Positions 56,543 to 64,000 of a stretch of 64,000 bases of DNA are shown one piece after another. The DNA is from Acidicapsa ligni. Lineage in GTDB: Bacteria > Acidobacteriota > Terriglobia > Terriglobales > Acidobacteriaceae. The stretch spans positions 682,001-746,000 of the forward strand of contig NZ_JAGSYG010000003.1 in NCBI RefSeq assembly GCF_025685655.1. Reading direction: 5' to 3'. A model generated the notes under the pieces. The model was not told the DNA's origin. It ran no database searches and saw only the letters and a list, made by a program, of their open reading frames with translations. The number at the start of each line of letters is the position of its first letter. The first letter of the stretch is position 1. Position numbers and translations under genes: made by a program.

Positions 56543-58246
56543 TCAGGCGGCTTTGGACGAAGATTCCGCAGCCTTTGGATACAGCAGCATGCGTCCCGAC
56601 CACGCCAGCAACACCAGAGTCAGTATGGCACAAAGCCCCGGCAACAGGTCGCCGTGGAGCGTATAGAAGGTCAATGCCGAGTTGTAAGCGAAAAAAGCAG
56701 CGAGCGAATCCACCTGGTGCCGCGGAATGCTCTGCCGCACCGTTCCATACGGATCGATCGACGAGGTGACGCCGTTATTCGTATCCCGCAGCAGCCAGCG
56801 CCGGTTCTCGATAGCCCTCATGCGGGCCATATTCAGATGCTGCCACGGAGCGCTCGTATCCCCATACCAGCCATCGTCGCTGATGTTTACCAGAACTTCA
56901 GCACCGTTACGGGCGAACTGGCGGACCTCATCGCCGAAAACCGACTCGTAGCAAATAAAAATGCCATAACGGTGAGTATTGCCATCGGCAGATTTGAGGG
57001 GAAAGCTCTCACGAGAGCGTCCGGTACTCATGTCCGGCATGTCCTGGACAATTTTGTGAAGAAAGAAGAAGGCGCTGCGAAGCGGAATATATTCACCAAA
57101 AGGGACGAGATGAATCTTGTCGTAGCGGCCAATGAACTGGCCTTCCTGCGTGATCACCGAGGCCGAGTTGTAGACCAGATACTTGCGATTAGCCGGATCG
57201 TCGTCCATGCCCACCGTACCCACAATCATCGGAGAGTGATTTGTGCGGGCCAGTGCGGCCATGCCCGTTTGAAAACGTGGATCCATCTCACGAAAAGGCG
57301 CGGGCGACTCGGGCCACGCGATGAGACTGGTCGGCGGCACAGCGGTGCAATCGATATTGGCCACTACAGGCGCCCCAGTCTGCGGCATTCCAGCGAGATA
57401 GCCCTCGCAGGTCTCGCTCGCCAGCCTCTGAAACTCAGCCATGTGACGATCCCAGTCTGGTCCAGCCCAGGCATCGTCCGTGGCAACGTCCAGGTTAGGC
57501 TGCACCAGCATCGCAACCTGGCTGGTGGCCGGGTGTTGCGGGTGGACAAGAGTACCGGCCATTCCCAAAATAATCAGCGCCACACCCAGGACGGTGCATC
57601 TTCGATTTGCCGGGAATGAACCCGCGCCGCGAGACAAAACAAATCCAGCAACCAGCAGCGCGTTTACCGCCGCCAGGACAAAGCTGATCCCATAAACTCC
57701 AGTCCAGGGAGCAAGTTGCGAAAGCCAGGCGTTGTCCACCTGGGAATAGCCGAGCAGATCCCAGGGAAACTCGGGAATCCGGGCGAGAGCAAACTCCATC
57801 GCAGTCCACAGGAACGGAATCGCAACCAGCGTCAGCCACGTAACCCCATTGGATCGAGTGGCACGATGGATAATCGCGAGTACCAGTGCGAATGCTCCGA
57901 ACCAGAACCCCAGATAAAGGCTGAAGAGCACCAGCGCCAGCACAGCCAACGGAGCATTCAACCCGGCATACAGATGCATCGTTCCGTAGACCCAGTAGCA
58001 GTTGGCGCCGAACCAGAGCGCTCCGCTGAGCCAGCCCGTCAGCAACGACCAGCCAAGTTGCCACCGAATCGACCGCCCCGCCTGCGTCACCGGCAGCCTG
58101 AGCACGGCCACAACCAGGGGCACAAGCGCAAACCAGGCAAAAACCGCTCGCCACGCAGGCAACGGACCGGCAATGGGAAATGGAAGGTCCAGCAGGAGGG
58201 CAGTAAGAGCTGCTGCTGCCAGTAATCGCCAGGGTATGCCGCGCAT
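56543..58246 (-). CDS. lnt: Apolipoprotein N-acyltransferase
   Basis: 567 residues. About six to seven membrane helices in the first 220 residues, then a nitrilase-like domain with the catalytic Glu in IAWPESPAPFREM, Lys in RYDKIHLVPFGEYIPLRS and Cys in FICYESVFGDEV, followed by VNISDDGWYGDTSAPWQHLN and ENRRWLLRDTNNGVTSSIDP, and a final membrane helix. It adds the third acyl chain to lipoproteins in the inner membrane. Starts 45 bp upstream of prfB's beginning, same strand. Confidence 0.95.
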   Translation of the reverse strand: MRGIPWRLLAAAALTALLLDLPFPIAGPLPAWRAVFAWFALVPLVVAVLRLPVTQAGRSIRWQLGWSLLTGWLSGALWFGANCYWVYGTMHLYAGLNAPLAVLALVLFSLYLGFWFGAFALVLAIIHRATRSNGVTWLTLVAIPFLWTAMEFALARIPEFPWDLLGYSQVDNAWLSQLAPWTGVYGISFVLAAVNALLVAGFVLSRGAGSFPANRRCTVLGVALIILGMAGTLVHPQHPATSQVAMLVQPNLDVATDDAWAGPDWDRHMAEFQRLASETCEGYLAGMPQTGAPVVANIDCTAVPPTSLIAWPESPAPFREMDPRFQTGMAALARTNHSPMIVGTVGMDDDPANRKYLVYNSASVITQEGQFIGRYDKIHLVPFGEYIPLRSAFFFLHKIVQDMPDMSTGRSRESFPLKSADGNTHRYGIFICYESVFGDEVRQFARNGAEVLVNISDDGWYGDTSAPWQHLNMARMRAIENRRWLLRDTNNGVTSSIDPYGTVRQSIPRHQVDSLAAFFAYNSALTFYTLHGDLLPGLCAILTLVLLAWSGRMLLYPKAAESSSKAA

Positions 58247-58346
58247 GGGGCTGAGTTTAGCAGAGCACTGGGCAAAATTTGGTTAGGTGGGTCTTAACTT
58301 GCTAAAAGCATTTGGCTCTGGATAAGCTCCGCCGTCGGAGGATACA

Positions 58347-58481
58347 ATGATCGGCATGGTTCTTGGTCTATTCGTAATGCACGTCCTGGAAGTCATGTTC
58401 TTTGTAGGCATGGCCGGTTCGGCAATCGTCGTCGTTATCAGCTTTATTGAAGATGCCCAGGAACTTTTCGGCGAGGATTGA
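58347..58481 (+). CDS. Small single-helix membrane protein
   Basis: 44 residues, with GGAGG six bases before the ATG. Almost entirely a membrane segment (MIGMVLGLFVMHVLEVMFF and AGSAIVVVISF) followed by the acidic tail EDAQELFGED. No family recognised. It starts 100 bp from the divergent lnt start and ends 215 bp before the APC permease start, so a role as a small partner of the permease is possible. The strong ribosome binding site argues it is real. Confidence 0.65.
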   Translation: MIGMVLGLFVMHVLEVMFFVGMAGSAIVVVISFIEDAQELFGED

Positions 58482-58696
58482 AAAAGGCTTTCTCTTCAAG
58501 CATTTCCGTGCAGAATTGGTTCCTGCAACGAAACAATAGCCCCAAAGATCTCCTCAACACCACTAACTTTTGATTGACGGGCTTCAGCGTCCGCACTAGA
58601 CTCACCGCTGGGCGTGTGCGATTCGCCCCCAGAAATCTGACCGGAAAACGCACCAACGGAAGTTTGAAACAGGGCTCGGACGGCCGATTTTTATTC

Positions 58697-61087
58697 ATGG
58701 GAACTCCAAAAACTACTCACGCACCAATCTCCGATCGCGTCCGGTTGGTTGTAGCGTCTTCGGTGATGCTCACCTTTATTTCGTTCTGGCGAGCCGCCGC
58801 AATTGTTCTGAACGACCTGGGCTCCTCAGCCTTTTACGCAGGTGGCATCGCTGAGCAGGCAGTCGGCAAAGCTGCACCCTGGTTCATCCTTGGAGTCATG
58901 CTCTTCTCCTTCGCGGTGCGCGCGGTGTATGTCGAGAGCTGCTCGATGTTTACCCGTGGCGGCGTCTACCGCGTTGTAAAAGAAGCTCTCGGTGGCACCT
59001 TCGCCAAGCTGAGCGTCTCTGCATTGATGTTTGATTACATCCTGACTGGTCCCATCTCAGGAGTTTCTGCCGGACAATACATCACGGGCCTGATCAATGA
59101 AATGATCACGGAATCCGCAAAACGCGGCTGGCTTCCCGTCGCGCTTTCTCCCACTGCAACCCACCCTCTCTTTCAGTTCAACATGAATCACACCTCGGCA
59201 GTTTTTGCGGCGGCTGTGACGATCTATTATTGGTGGGAAAATACCAAGGGCATTGAAGAGTCCAGCGAAAAAGCCATGAAGGTGATGCAGATCACCACCA
59301 TCATGGTGGTCATTCTTCTGAGCTGGGGTGTGTACTCTGTCTATATGCAGGGCTCGCACCTGCCGCCGCTGCCGACCGCCAGCAACATGCACTTCAGTAG
59401 CGATGCATTGGGCTTCCTGCGGGGAACACCGTTCGTTCCCGTGCTGGGACTCTTCGGCATCCTGATGGCCTTTGGCCACTCTGTTCTGGCTATGAGCGGC
59501 GAGGAATCGCTAGCCCAGGTCAACCGGGAAATCGAGCATCCGAAACTCAAGAATCTGAAACGCGCCGCAATCGTCATTGCGATTTACAGCTTTGTTTTCA
59601 CCGGCGGAGCAACCCTGCTGGCCTCCATGCTCATTCCCGATGGGCCGCGTACGCATACCTACCAGGACAACCTGATCGCTGGCCTGGCAATGTTTATGAC
59701 CGGCCCGGACGTCCTCAAGATCTGCTTCCGCGTCTTCGTCGTCATCGTCGGGTTTCTCATCTTATCCGGAGCCATCAATACATCCATGATCGGCTCAACC
59801 GGCGTTTTGATGCGCGTCGCCGAAGATGGTGTGCTGACGGACTGGTTCCGCAAGCCTCATAAAAGATTTGGCACCAGTTACCGAATAGTAAACCTCGTTT
59901 TCATCATGCAGATGTTCACCATTATCGTCACGCGTGGCGATGTGATCATGCTGGGCGAGGCTTACGCGTTTGGAGTTATCTGGTCGTTTACTTTCAACAG
60001 TCTGGCCATGCTGGTTCTGCGCTGGAAATACAAAGGCGAACGCGGCTGGAAGGTTCCGCCGAACCTACGCATCGGCAAGGTTGAGATTCCAGTTGGCCTG
60101 GCCTCGGTCTTTCTCGTTTTGCTGGTCACGGCTATCGTAAATTTGTTTACGAAATCTGTAGCGACCGTCAGCGGCATTATCTTTGCCGCAACGTTTTTCG
60201 TAATCTTCTCTATCTCCGAACATAGAAACAAAAAGCAACATGCCTTGACAGCACGTCAGATGAAGGAACACTTTCAACTCGACCATCAGGACGTTGTAAA
60301 TCGCGAGACAGTCGATGTAAGACCAGGCAGCGTGATGGTCACCATGCGCGATGCCGCCAATCCGTTCGCGCTTAAATGGGCTCTATCCCGCACCAGCACT
60401 GAAGAACAGGATGTCGTAGTACTTACGGTGCGCATGATGGGCGCAGGCGGTCCGGAGTATCTTGGACCGGAAGATCAGATATTCTCCGAGCACGAGCAGA
60501 TGGTCTTTACCAAGGCTATCTCCGTTGCTGAAAGCTTTGGCAAGAAGGTTTCGTTACTCGTTGTTCCAGCAGGAGATATCTTTGCCGCGCTGGTGCAAAC
60601 GGCCAACTCACTCGAAGTAGATTCGGTTGTATCTGGGCTCTCAAGCAAGATGAGCCCCGAGGAACAGGCCTTTCACATTGGTCAGGCATGGGAAGCATTG
60701 CCCGAACCAAAGCGCCAGATGAACTTCTATGTCATCAATCCATCCGGCGAATCGAAGGTCTACTATCTTGGCCCGCATGCTCCATCGCTGCGTCCTGACG
60801 ATGTTCAATTAGTGCATCGCTTGTGGCTGAATCTACGCCGCGATCCTTCTATCCAGGATCTGCATCACAGCGACATTATTACTTATGCGCTGACTCGTCT
60901 CGCCAGCCAATACGCGCGGGATAAGCAGGAAATCATCAAGGATCTGCGCGGATACAAATCGGCGGATGCCCCGTCATCGGGCCTCAAACTGGGTACGCCT
61001 GAATCTGTTCTAAGTGGCAGCACCCTGGGAACCATGGCTCCTACTTCTCCCCGGCCTCGCGGCCTAGATAGCTCTGGCAAAGAGTAG
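58697..61087 (+). CDS. APC-superfamily permease with large C-terminal cytoplasmic domain
   Basis: 796 residues if the start is ATG 58697; a TTG at 58574 would add 41 basic residues of unlikely nature, and neither start has a clear site. About 12-14 membrane helices (~15-545), with the first helix reading VMLTFISFWRAAAIVLNDLG and internal GESLAQVNREIEHPKLKN-like loop sequence. After residue ~550 a ~240-residue soluble part (NRETVDVRPGSVMVTMRDAA, VSLLVVPAGDIFAALVQTAN) resembles a universal-stress-protein/Rossmann-type regulatory domain. Amino-acid or cation/amino-acid transport is likely; the substrate is unknown. Confidence 0.85.
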   Translation: MGTPKTTHAPISDRVRLVVASSVMLTFISFWRAAAIVLNDLGSSAFYAGGIAEQAVGKAAPWFILGVMLFSFAVRAVYVESCSMFTRGGVYRVVKEALGGTFAKLSVSALMFDYILTGPISGVSAGQYITGLINEMITESAKRGWLPVALSPTATHPLFQFNMNHTSAVFAAAVTIYYWWENTKGIEESSEKAMKVMQITTIMVVILLSWGVYSVYMQGSHLPPLPTASNMHFSSDALGFLRGTPFVPVLGLFGILMAFGHSVLAMSGEESLAQVNREIEHPKLKNLKRAAIVIAIYSFVFTGGATLLASMLIPDGPRTHTYQDNLIAGLAMFMTGPDVLKICFRVFVVIVGFLILSGAINTSMIGSTGVLMRVAEDGVLTDWFRKPHKRFGTSYRIVNLVFIMQMFTIIVTRGDVIMLGEAYAFGVIWSFTFNSLAMLVLRWKYKGERGWKVPPNLRIGKVEIPVGLASVFLVLLVTAIVNLFTKSVATVSGIIFAATFFVIFSISEHRNKKQHALTARQMKEHFQLDHQDVVNRETVDVRPGSVMVTMRDAANPFALKWALSRTSTEEQDVVVLTVRMMGAGGPEYLGPEDQIFSEHEQMVFTKAISVAESFGKKVSLLVVPAGDIFAALVQTANSLEVDSVVSGLSSKMSPEEQAFHIGQAWEALPEPKRQMNFYVINPSGESKVYYLGPHAPSLRPDDVQLVHRLWLNLRRDPSIQDLHHSDIITYALTRLASQYARDKQEIIKDLRGYKSADAPSSGLKLGTPESVLSGSTLGTMAPTSPRPRGLDSSGKE

Positions 61088-61195
61088 TCGGGATACAGTA
61101 TCTGGAGAGTTATTCGCTATCTTCGATTACGAAGCTAGTGAAAAAATGGCTTCTTTTTCGTATAACTTTGCGATGTTACGGCAAAAGGCCTACTT

Positions 61196-61213
61196 TAGGG
61201 TTTACAAACCCTA
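61196..61213. repeat. Perfect 8-bp dyad, operator-like
   Basis: TAGGGTTT-AC-AAACCCTA lies in the 210-bp gap between the APC permease and the small basic protein gene. No T-run follows, so it is more like a binding site for a dimeric repressor or a leader hairpin than a terminator. The remainder of the gap shows nothing else recognised. Confidence 0.6.
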
Positions 61214-61299
61214 CCGATGTTTCATACAAAGTAAATACGACCAGTGCTCTGAGTCTGAAAATTAGTCTCATAGAGGACTGGCGAAAATCAGGAGGAAGC

Positions 61300-61545
61300 A
61301 TGCAACTTTCGAAGATTTTGGCTGAGATTGATCTGGAGATTTCTCGTCTGGAACAGGCTCGGTCTTTACTTGCAGGGGATAGTTCTACGACCACGAAGAC
61401 CAGGAAAACGAAAGCGGTGGCTTCTGGTGTGGATGCTCCCACCAAACGCAAGAAGAAACGCAACCTGTCACCCGAAGGCCGCAAACGAATCGCAGAGGCT
61501 GTTCGTCGCCGTTGGGAGTTGCAGAAGAAAGCTGCAGGAAGGTAG
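61300..61545 (+). CDS. Small basic coiled-coil protein, hypothetical
   Basis: 81 residues from ATG 61300, with AGGAGGAAGC directly upstream; a longer frame from 61138 has no site. The N-terminus is a short coiled coil (LSKILAEIDLEISRLEQARS), then a Ser/Thr/Lys linker and a basic tail PTKRKKKRNLSPEGRKRIAE / AVRRRWELQKK. Such proteins recur in Acidobacteria and look like nucleic-acid-binding small proteins; no function is established. Confidence 0.75.
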   Translation: MQLSKILAEIDLEISRLEQARSLLAGDSSTTTKTRKTKAVASGVDAPTKRKKKRNLSPEGRKRIAEAVRRRWELQKKAAGR

Positions 61546-61575
61546 CATCCCCCGCAAATATGAAATTGGATAGAA

Positions 61576-61614
61576 GAGGGCGCGTGCATGGCACACGGCC
61601 CTCCCCCAATTTTT
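61576..61614. terminator. Probable terminator between convergent genes
   Basis: GAGGGC pairs with GCCCTC, extended by an imperfect GTG/CAC pairing around CATGG, and is followed by CCCCCAATTTTT on the plus strand. It sits between the small basic protein gene and the convergent hydrolase gene. The stem has mismatches. Confidence 0.5.
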
Positions 61615-61625
61615 CGGCTGTAGAT

Positions 61626-62336
61626 TTATTTCTGGAAAGTCTGGCCCGGCTCCCATGATTCAACCAGTTCAGGCTGCTTCAAAATTTGCGCCAGTTCCTG
61701 CGGAGTTCCCTTGAGTGGGGGAAATGTTCCCCAATGTATCGGAAGAACGATCCTGGGTTGCAGCAAGCGTGTAGCCACCGCTGCTTCCTTTGGCCCCATG
61801 GTGTAGAAATCGCCAATAGGCAACAATGCGATAGTCGGCGCGTAGATATCGTGAATAAGGGACATGTCACCAAAGACCGACGTGTCTCCCGCATGGTAGA
61901 GCACAGGACCGCCAGCAATCGTGAGAATGAATCCCGCTGCCTCTCCCAGGTAAAGTGAAACTCCGCCCTCATCGATGCTGGAAGAGTGCTTGGCATCGAC
62001 CATGGTCACATCGACGCCCGGTAATTGCACAGTACCGCCGAGATTGATTCCGATAGTGGATGCAGCCCCTTTGCCGGCCATATATCCAGCCAATTCCACG
62101 ATGGCGATGATTGTAGAGCCATGTTTAGTCGCGACGGGAATAGCATCTGCCGTGTGATCGAAATGCGCATGGGTTAGCAGCACATAATCAATCTTCTCTG
62201 GCAAAACAAAACCTTTAGGATATTTAGGATTGTGCTCGATGAAAGGATCGATCAGCAGATTTGTGCCGTTGGGCAATTGAACGAGCACAGTAGCGTGCCC
62301 AAGCCAGGTGATTTTGGTTCCATTAGATAAGCTCAC
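61626..62336 (-). CDS. UlaG-like metal-dependent hydrolase (UPF0173)
   Basis: 236 residues from GTG 62336 with AGGGAG upstream. Metallo-beta-lactamase fold: ITWLGHATVLVQLPNGTNLL, LLTHAHFDHTADAIPVATKH (HxHxDH), GGPVLYHAGDTSVFGDMSLI and RIVLPIHWGTFPPLKGT with the further His ligands. Related to UlaG and the UPF0173 group; the substrate is unknown and may be a lactone or phosphodiester. No signal peptide. Followed by the convergent terminator. Confidence 0.9.
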   Translation of the reverse strand: MSLSNGTKITWLGHATVLVQLPNGTNLLIDPFIEHNPKYPKGFVLPEKIDYVLLTHAHFDHTADAIPVATKHGSTIIAIVELAGYMAGKGAASTIGINLGGTVQLPGVDVTMVDAKHSSSIDEGGVSLYLGEAAGFILTIAGGPVLYHAGDTSVFGDMSLIHDIYAPTIALLPIGDFYTMGPKEAAVATRLLQPRIVLPIHWGTFPPLKGTPQELAQILKQPELVESWEPGQTFQK

Positions 62337-62476
62337 GAATTTCTCCCTAAAATTAAAATTGATAGAACTAATTGATCGAATACATGGATGAAGCTACATG
62401 GACGGAACTAGGTGAATGGATCAAGGACAAGCAGCCCCAGAAACCGGCTTGGCAGTATGCCCCAGTGGTTAGATGT

Positions 62477-63118
62477 CTAACGAACGATAATCGCTTCGGA
62501 GACTCCATCTTTAGCTAAAAACTGCTTTAGGCCTGACCAGTCCGCGAAGAGGCGCTCGATATTGCGATTCGTCAGAGCACGCTGTTGCTGCACCGATTGA
62601 GCAAGCTGCAGCTCAACATCGTCCGCAGGCGTGATGTGAAAGCGATGATAAGGTGCGTGCTCCGGTTCGAGCTTCGTATGAAAAAGGGCTATCAACTGGC
62701 CACCCTGCTCCATCGAACGATGAAGGGCCTGTATAACGGGAACAACGAGAGCCTCTGGCAGATAGTCCAGAGTCGTCCAAAGCAGAATCATGTCGAAGGT
62801 GCGCCCCGAGAAGTGGAGATTCTGCTTGGAAAAGCCTTCTGTGTCCCAGACCTGCTTTCCGTCCTCATCAATTCCCTTTTGCCACTCTCCAGTAAACGCG
62901 TCTTCAATCAGATCGGCCATATAGACGCTGTGGCCAAGGCTGGTGAGGTAATTGATGTTGTTCGGAGACGTGCTGCCCACATCCAGTACGCGCAGCCCCG
63001 GCTCGGATGCAAGACGCTTGCGCAGCATGCCCCAACCGCCCGAATGGCGCGGAACTCTGGGCCCACCACCAGCATTCGCGCCGGATGAGCCCTGCCTGTC
63101 AAACAGTTTTCCGAGCAT
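62477..63118 (-). CDS. Class I SAM-dependent methyltransferase-like protein
   Basis: 213 residues from ATG 63118 (GGAGG eight bases upstream); an upstream start adds only 11 residues. LRVLDVGSTSPNNINYLTSL resembles SAM-binding motif I with Ser in place of one Gly, followed by VYMADL (acidic loop), FDMILLWTTLDYLPE (motif IV region) and ALHRSMEQGGQLIALFHT. The target is unknown. Lies 90 bp after the bactofilin stop on the same strand and could be cotranscribed. Confidence 0.75.
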   Translation of the reverse strand: MLGKLFDRQGSSGANAGGGPRVPRHSGGWGMLRKRLASEPGLRVLDVGSTSPNNINYLTSLGHSVYMADLIEDAFTGEWQKGIDEDGKQVWDTEGFSKQNLHFSGRTFDMILLWTTLDYLPEALVVPVIQALHRSMEQGGQLIALFHTKLEPEHAPYHRFHITPADDVELQLAQSVQQQRALTNRNIERLFADWSGLKQFLAKDGVSEAIIVR

Positions 63119-63207
63119 GGTCACTGCCTCCGGAGACTCCGTGGTCCGCATCTGTTCCGTCCGGAAACGAATATAGCGAAGTCTGGTTCGTCACCCAACC
63201 CGCCCTG

Positions 63208-63609
63208 TTAAAACAGTCCGCTGGGTTGTGCAGCATCGGCAGAGGCTGCTCCCGCCTCTGCGCCCTTGGCCGGGGTTTGCGCCTGGGTCAGATCGACCTT
63301 GCCGCGAAATACGGCATTGTCTTCAATCGCCAGTCGCAGGGCGCGTACATCGCCAATCATCTGGCATCCGGCGCGCAGTTCCACGCGGCCGGTAGCAAAG
63401 ATGTTGCCCTGCACCTGCCCCTGCACAAGAACATCCTTCGCAGTCAGGTCAGCAGCCAGCACGGCGTTGGGACCAATGGTGAGCCGGCTCTCGCTGAGGC
63501 TGATCGTGCCCTCAACGCGTCCGTCGACAAAGAGATCTTCGCTTCCCTTAACTTCTCCGCGAATGAGAACAGATTTACCGATTCGTGCGGGTGTGTTATC
63601 CACTGCCAT
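63208..63609 (-). CDS. Bactofilin (polymer-forming cytoskeletal protein)
   Basis: 133 residues. Right-handed beta-helix domain of bactofilins: ARIGKSVLIRGEVKGSEDLF, VDGRVEGTISLSESRLTIGP, TAKDVLVQGQVQGNIFATGR and ALRLAIEDNAVFRGKVDL, with a short Ala/Pro-rich tail. Bactofilins polymerise without nucleotide and organise cell shape or surface structures. No peptidase gene is adjacent. ATG 63609, no unusual features. Confidence 0.93.
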   Translation of the reverse strand: MAVDNTPARIGKSVLIRGEVKGSEDLFVDGRVEGTISLSESRLTIGPNAVLAADLTAKDVLVQGQVQGNIFATGRVELRAGCQMIGDVRALRLAIEDNAVFRGKVDLTQAQTPAKGAEAGAASADAAQPSGLF

Positions 63610-63722
63610 TGGCTCAATCCTCTTAAGGGTCCATCATGGATCCCTGCCCGCACTATAACAACCCCGGGGGGACATCACAAAACAGTTGCAACGACACGGC
63701 CTAAACTGCGTCTAAAAAAGGA

Positions 63723-64000
63723 ATGTCCACACTCCCCCAGCAAACAATCTCCAGGTATGCCAAAGCGCACGCGCTGCACTCATCCGGCTACCGGAACAGG
63801 TATCGGAACATCGGACTTCTGCTGGCCATATGTTTTGGGTGGAGATTCGCCGCACTGTCACAGAACACCCCAGCTCCCGCTCTTTCTACGGCTGAAACAC
63901 AGGCGCTGGTGCAGCGTGTCCTGCATACGGAACTGGAGGCGGCACAGGACACCAGCCACCCCATGCAATATCAGCTACGCAAAGCGAGCCCACGATTTAC
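63723..64000 (+). CDS. N-terminus of a secreted acidobacterial protein (runs off the window)
   Basis: 92 codons visible, open to the last base. AAGGA directly adjoins the ATG at 63723, an unusually tight spacing, so a later start cannot be ruled out. A hydrophobic segment (NIGLLLAICFGWRF) is followed by SQNTPAPALSTAETQALVQR and AAQDTSHPMQYQLRKASPRF, a pattern seen at the start of exported acidobacterial proteins of unknown function. The rest lies outside the window. Confidence 0.65.
   Translation, partial: MSTLPQQTISRYAKAHALHSSGYRNRYRNIGLLLAICFGWRFAALSQNTPAPALSTAETQALVQRVLHTELEAAQDTSHPMQYQLRKASPRF

Overview
The window looks like chromosome from an acidobacterium of the Terriglobia (Edaphobacter/Granulicella/Acidobacterium-like). 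This is inferred from several lineage-typical features: two giant histidine kinases with periplasmic ligand beta-propellers followed by a Y_Y_Y domain, tandem DUF507 genes, YXWGXW-repeat and FecR/DUF6600-type surface proteins, an Hfq-like protein with a long N-terminal tail, and many conserved but unnamed acidobacterial proteins. No database search was possible, so every family name rests on motif recognition.

Left part (1 to about 28.6 kb) is accessory DNA with many broken genes. It opens inside a PHP/BNR-repeat protein, followed by a perfect 36-nt foldback and a heavily decayed pseudogene. Next come an outer-membrane protein divergent from a benzoylformate-decarboxylase-like ThDP enzyme, an alpha/beta hydrolase, a beta-barrel protein, an unknown protein and a broken LysR gene. 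Two similar sensor kinase/response regulator pairs (9.9-13.6 kb and 23.7-27.7 kb) bracket a minus-strand metabolic cluster: bicupin oxalate decarboxylase, acetolactate decarboxylase (alsD), acetolactate synthase (alsS), an orphan histidine kinase, a fumarylacetoacetate-hydrolase-family enzyme and an AEC carboxylate carrier. Many of these enzymes perform decarboxylations that consume protons, so I suggest an acid-tolerance or carboxylate-energised module. Relics of an AbiE toxin-antitoxin pair, a second alsD, TrbC/TrbD-like conjugation genes and a tyrosine integrase lie here. The integrase relic abuts tRNA-Glu(CTC), which marks the probable integration site of an old element.

Right part (28.6-64 kb) is mostly core genome: DUF507 pair, recJ, ychF, tmk, holB, an hfq-like gene, tsaC, a CYTH-domain protein, secA, glgA, rsmA, ruvC, a DsbD-family reductase, prfB with its programmed +1 frameshift, lnt, an APC permease, an UlaG-like hydrolase, a methyltransferase-like gene and a bactofilin. 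A P450 plus FAD-dependent sugar-alcohol/lactone oxidase pair sits between tmk and holB. Secreted YXWGXW-type proteins are scattered between housekeeping genes. The window ends inside a secreted acidobacterial protein gene on the plus strand.
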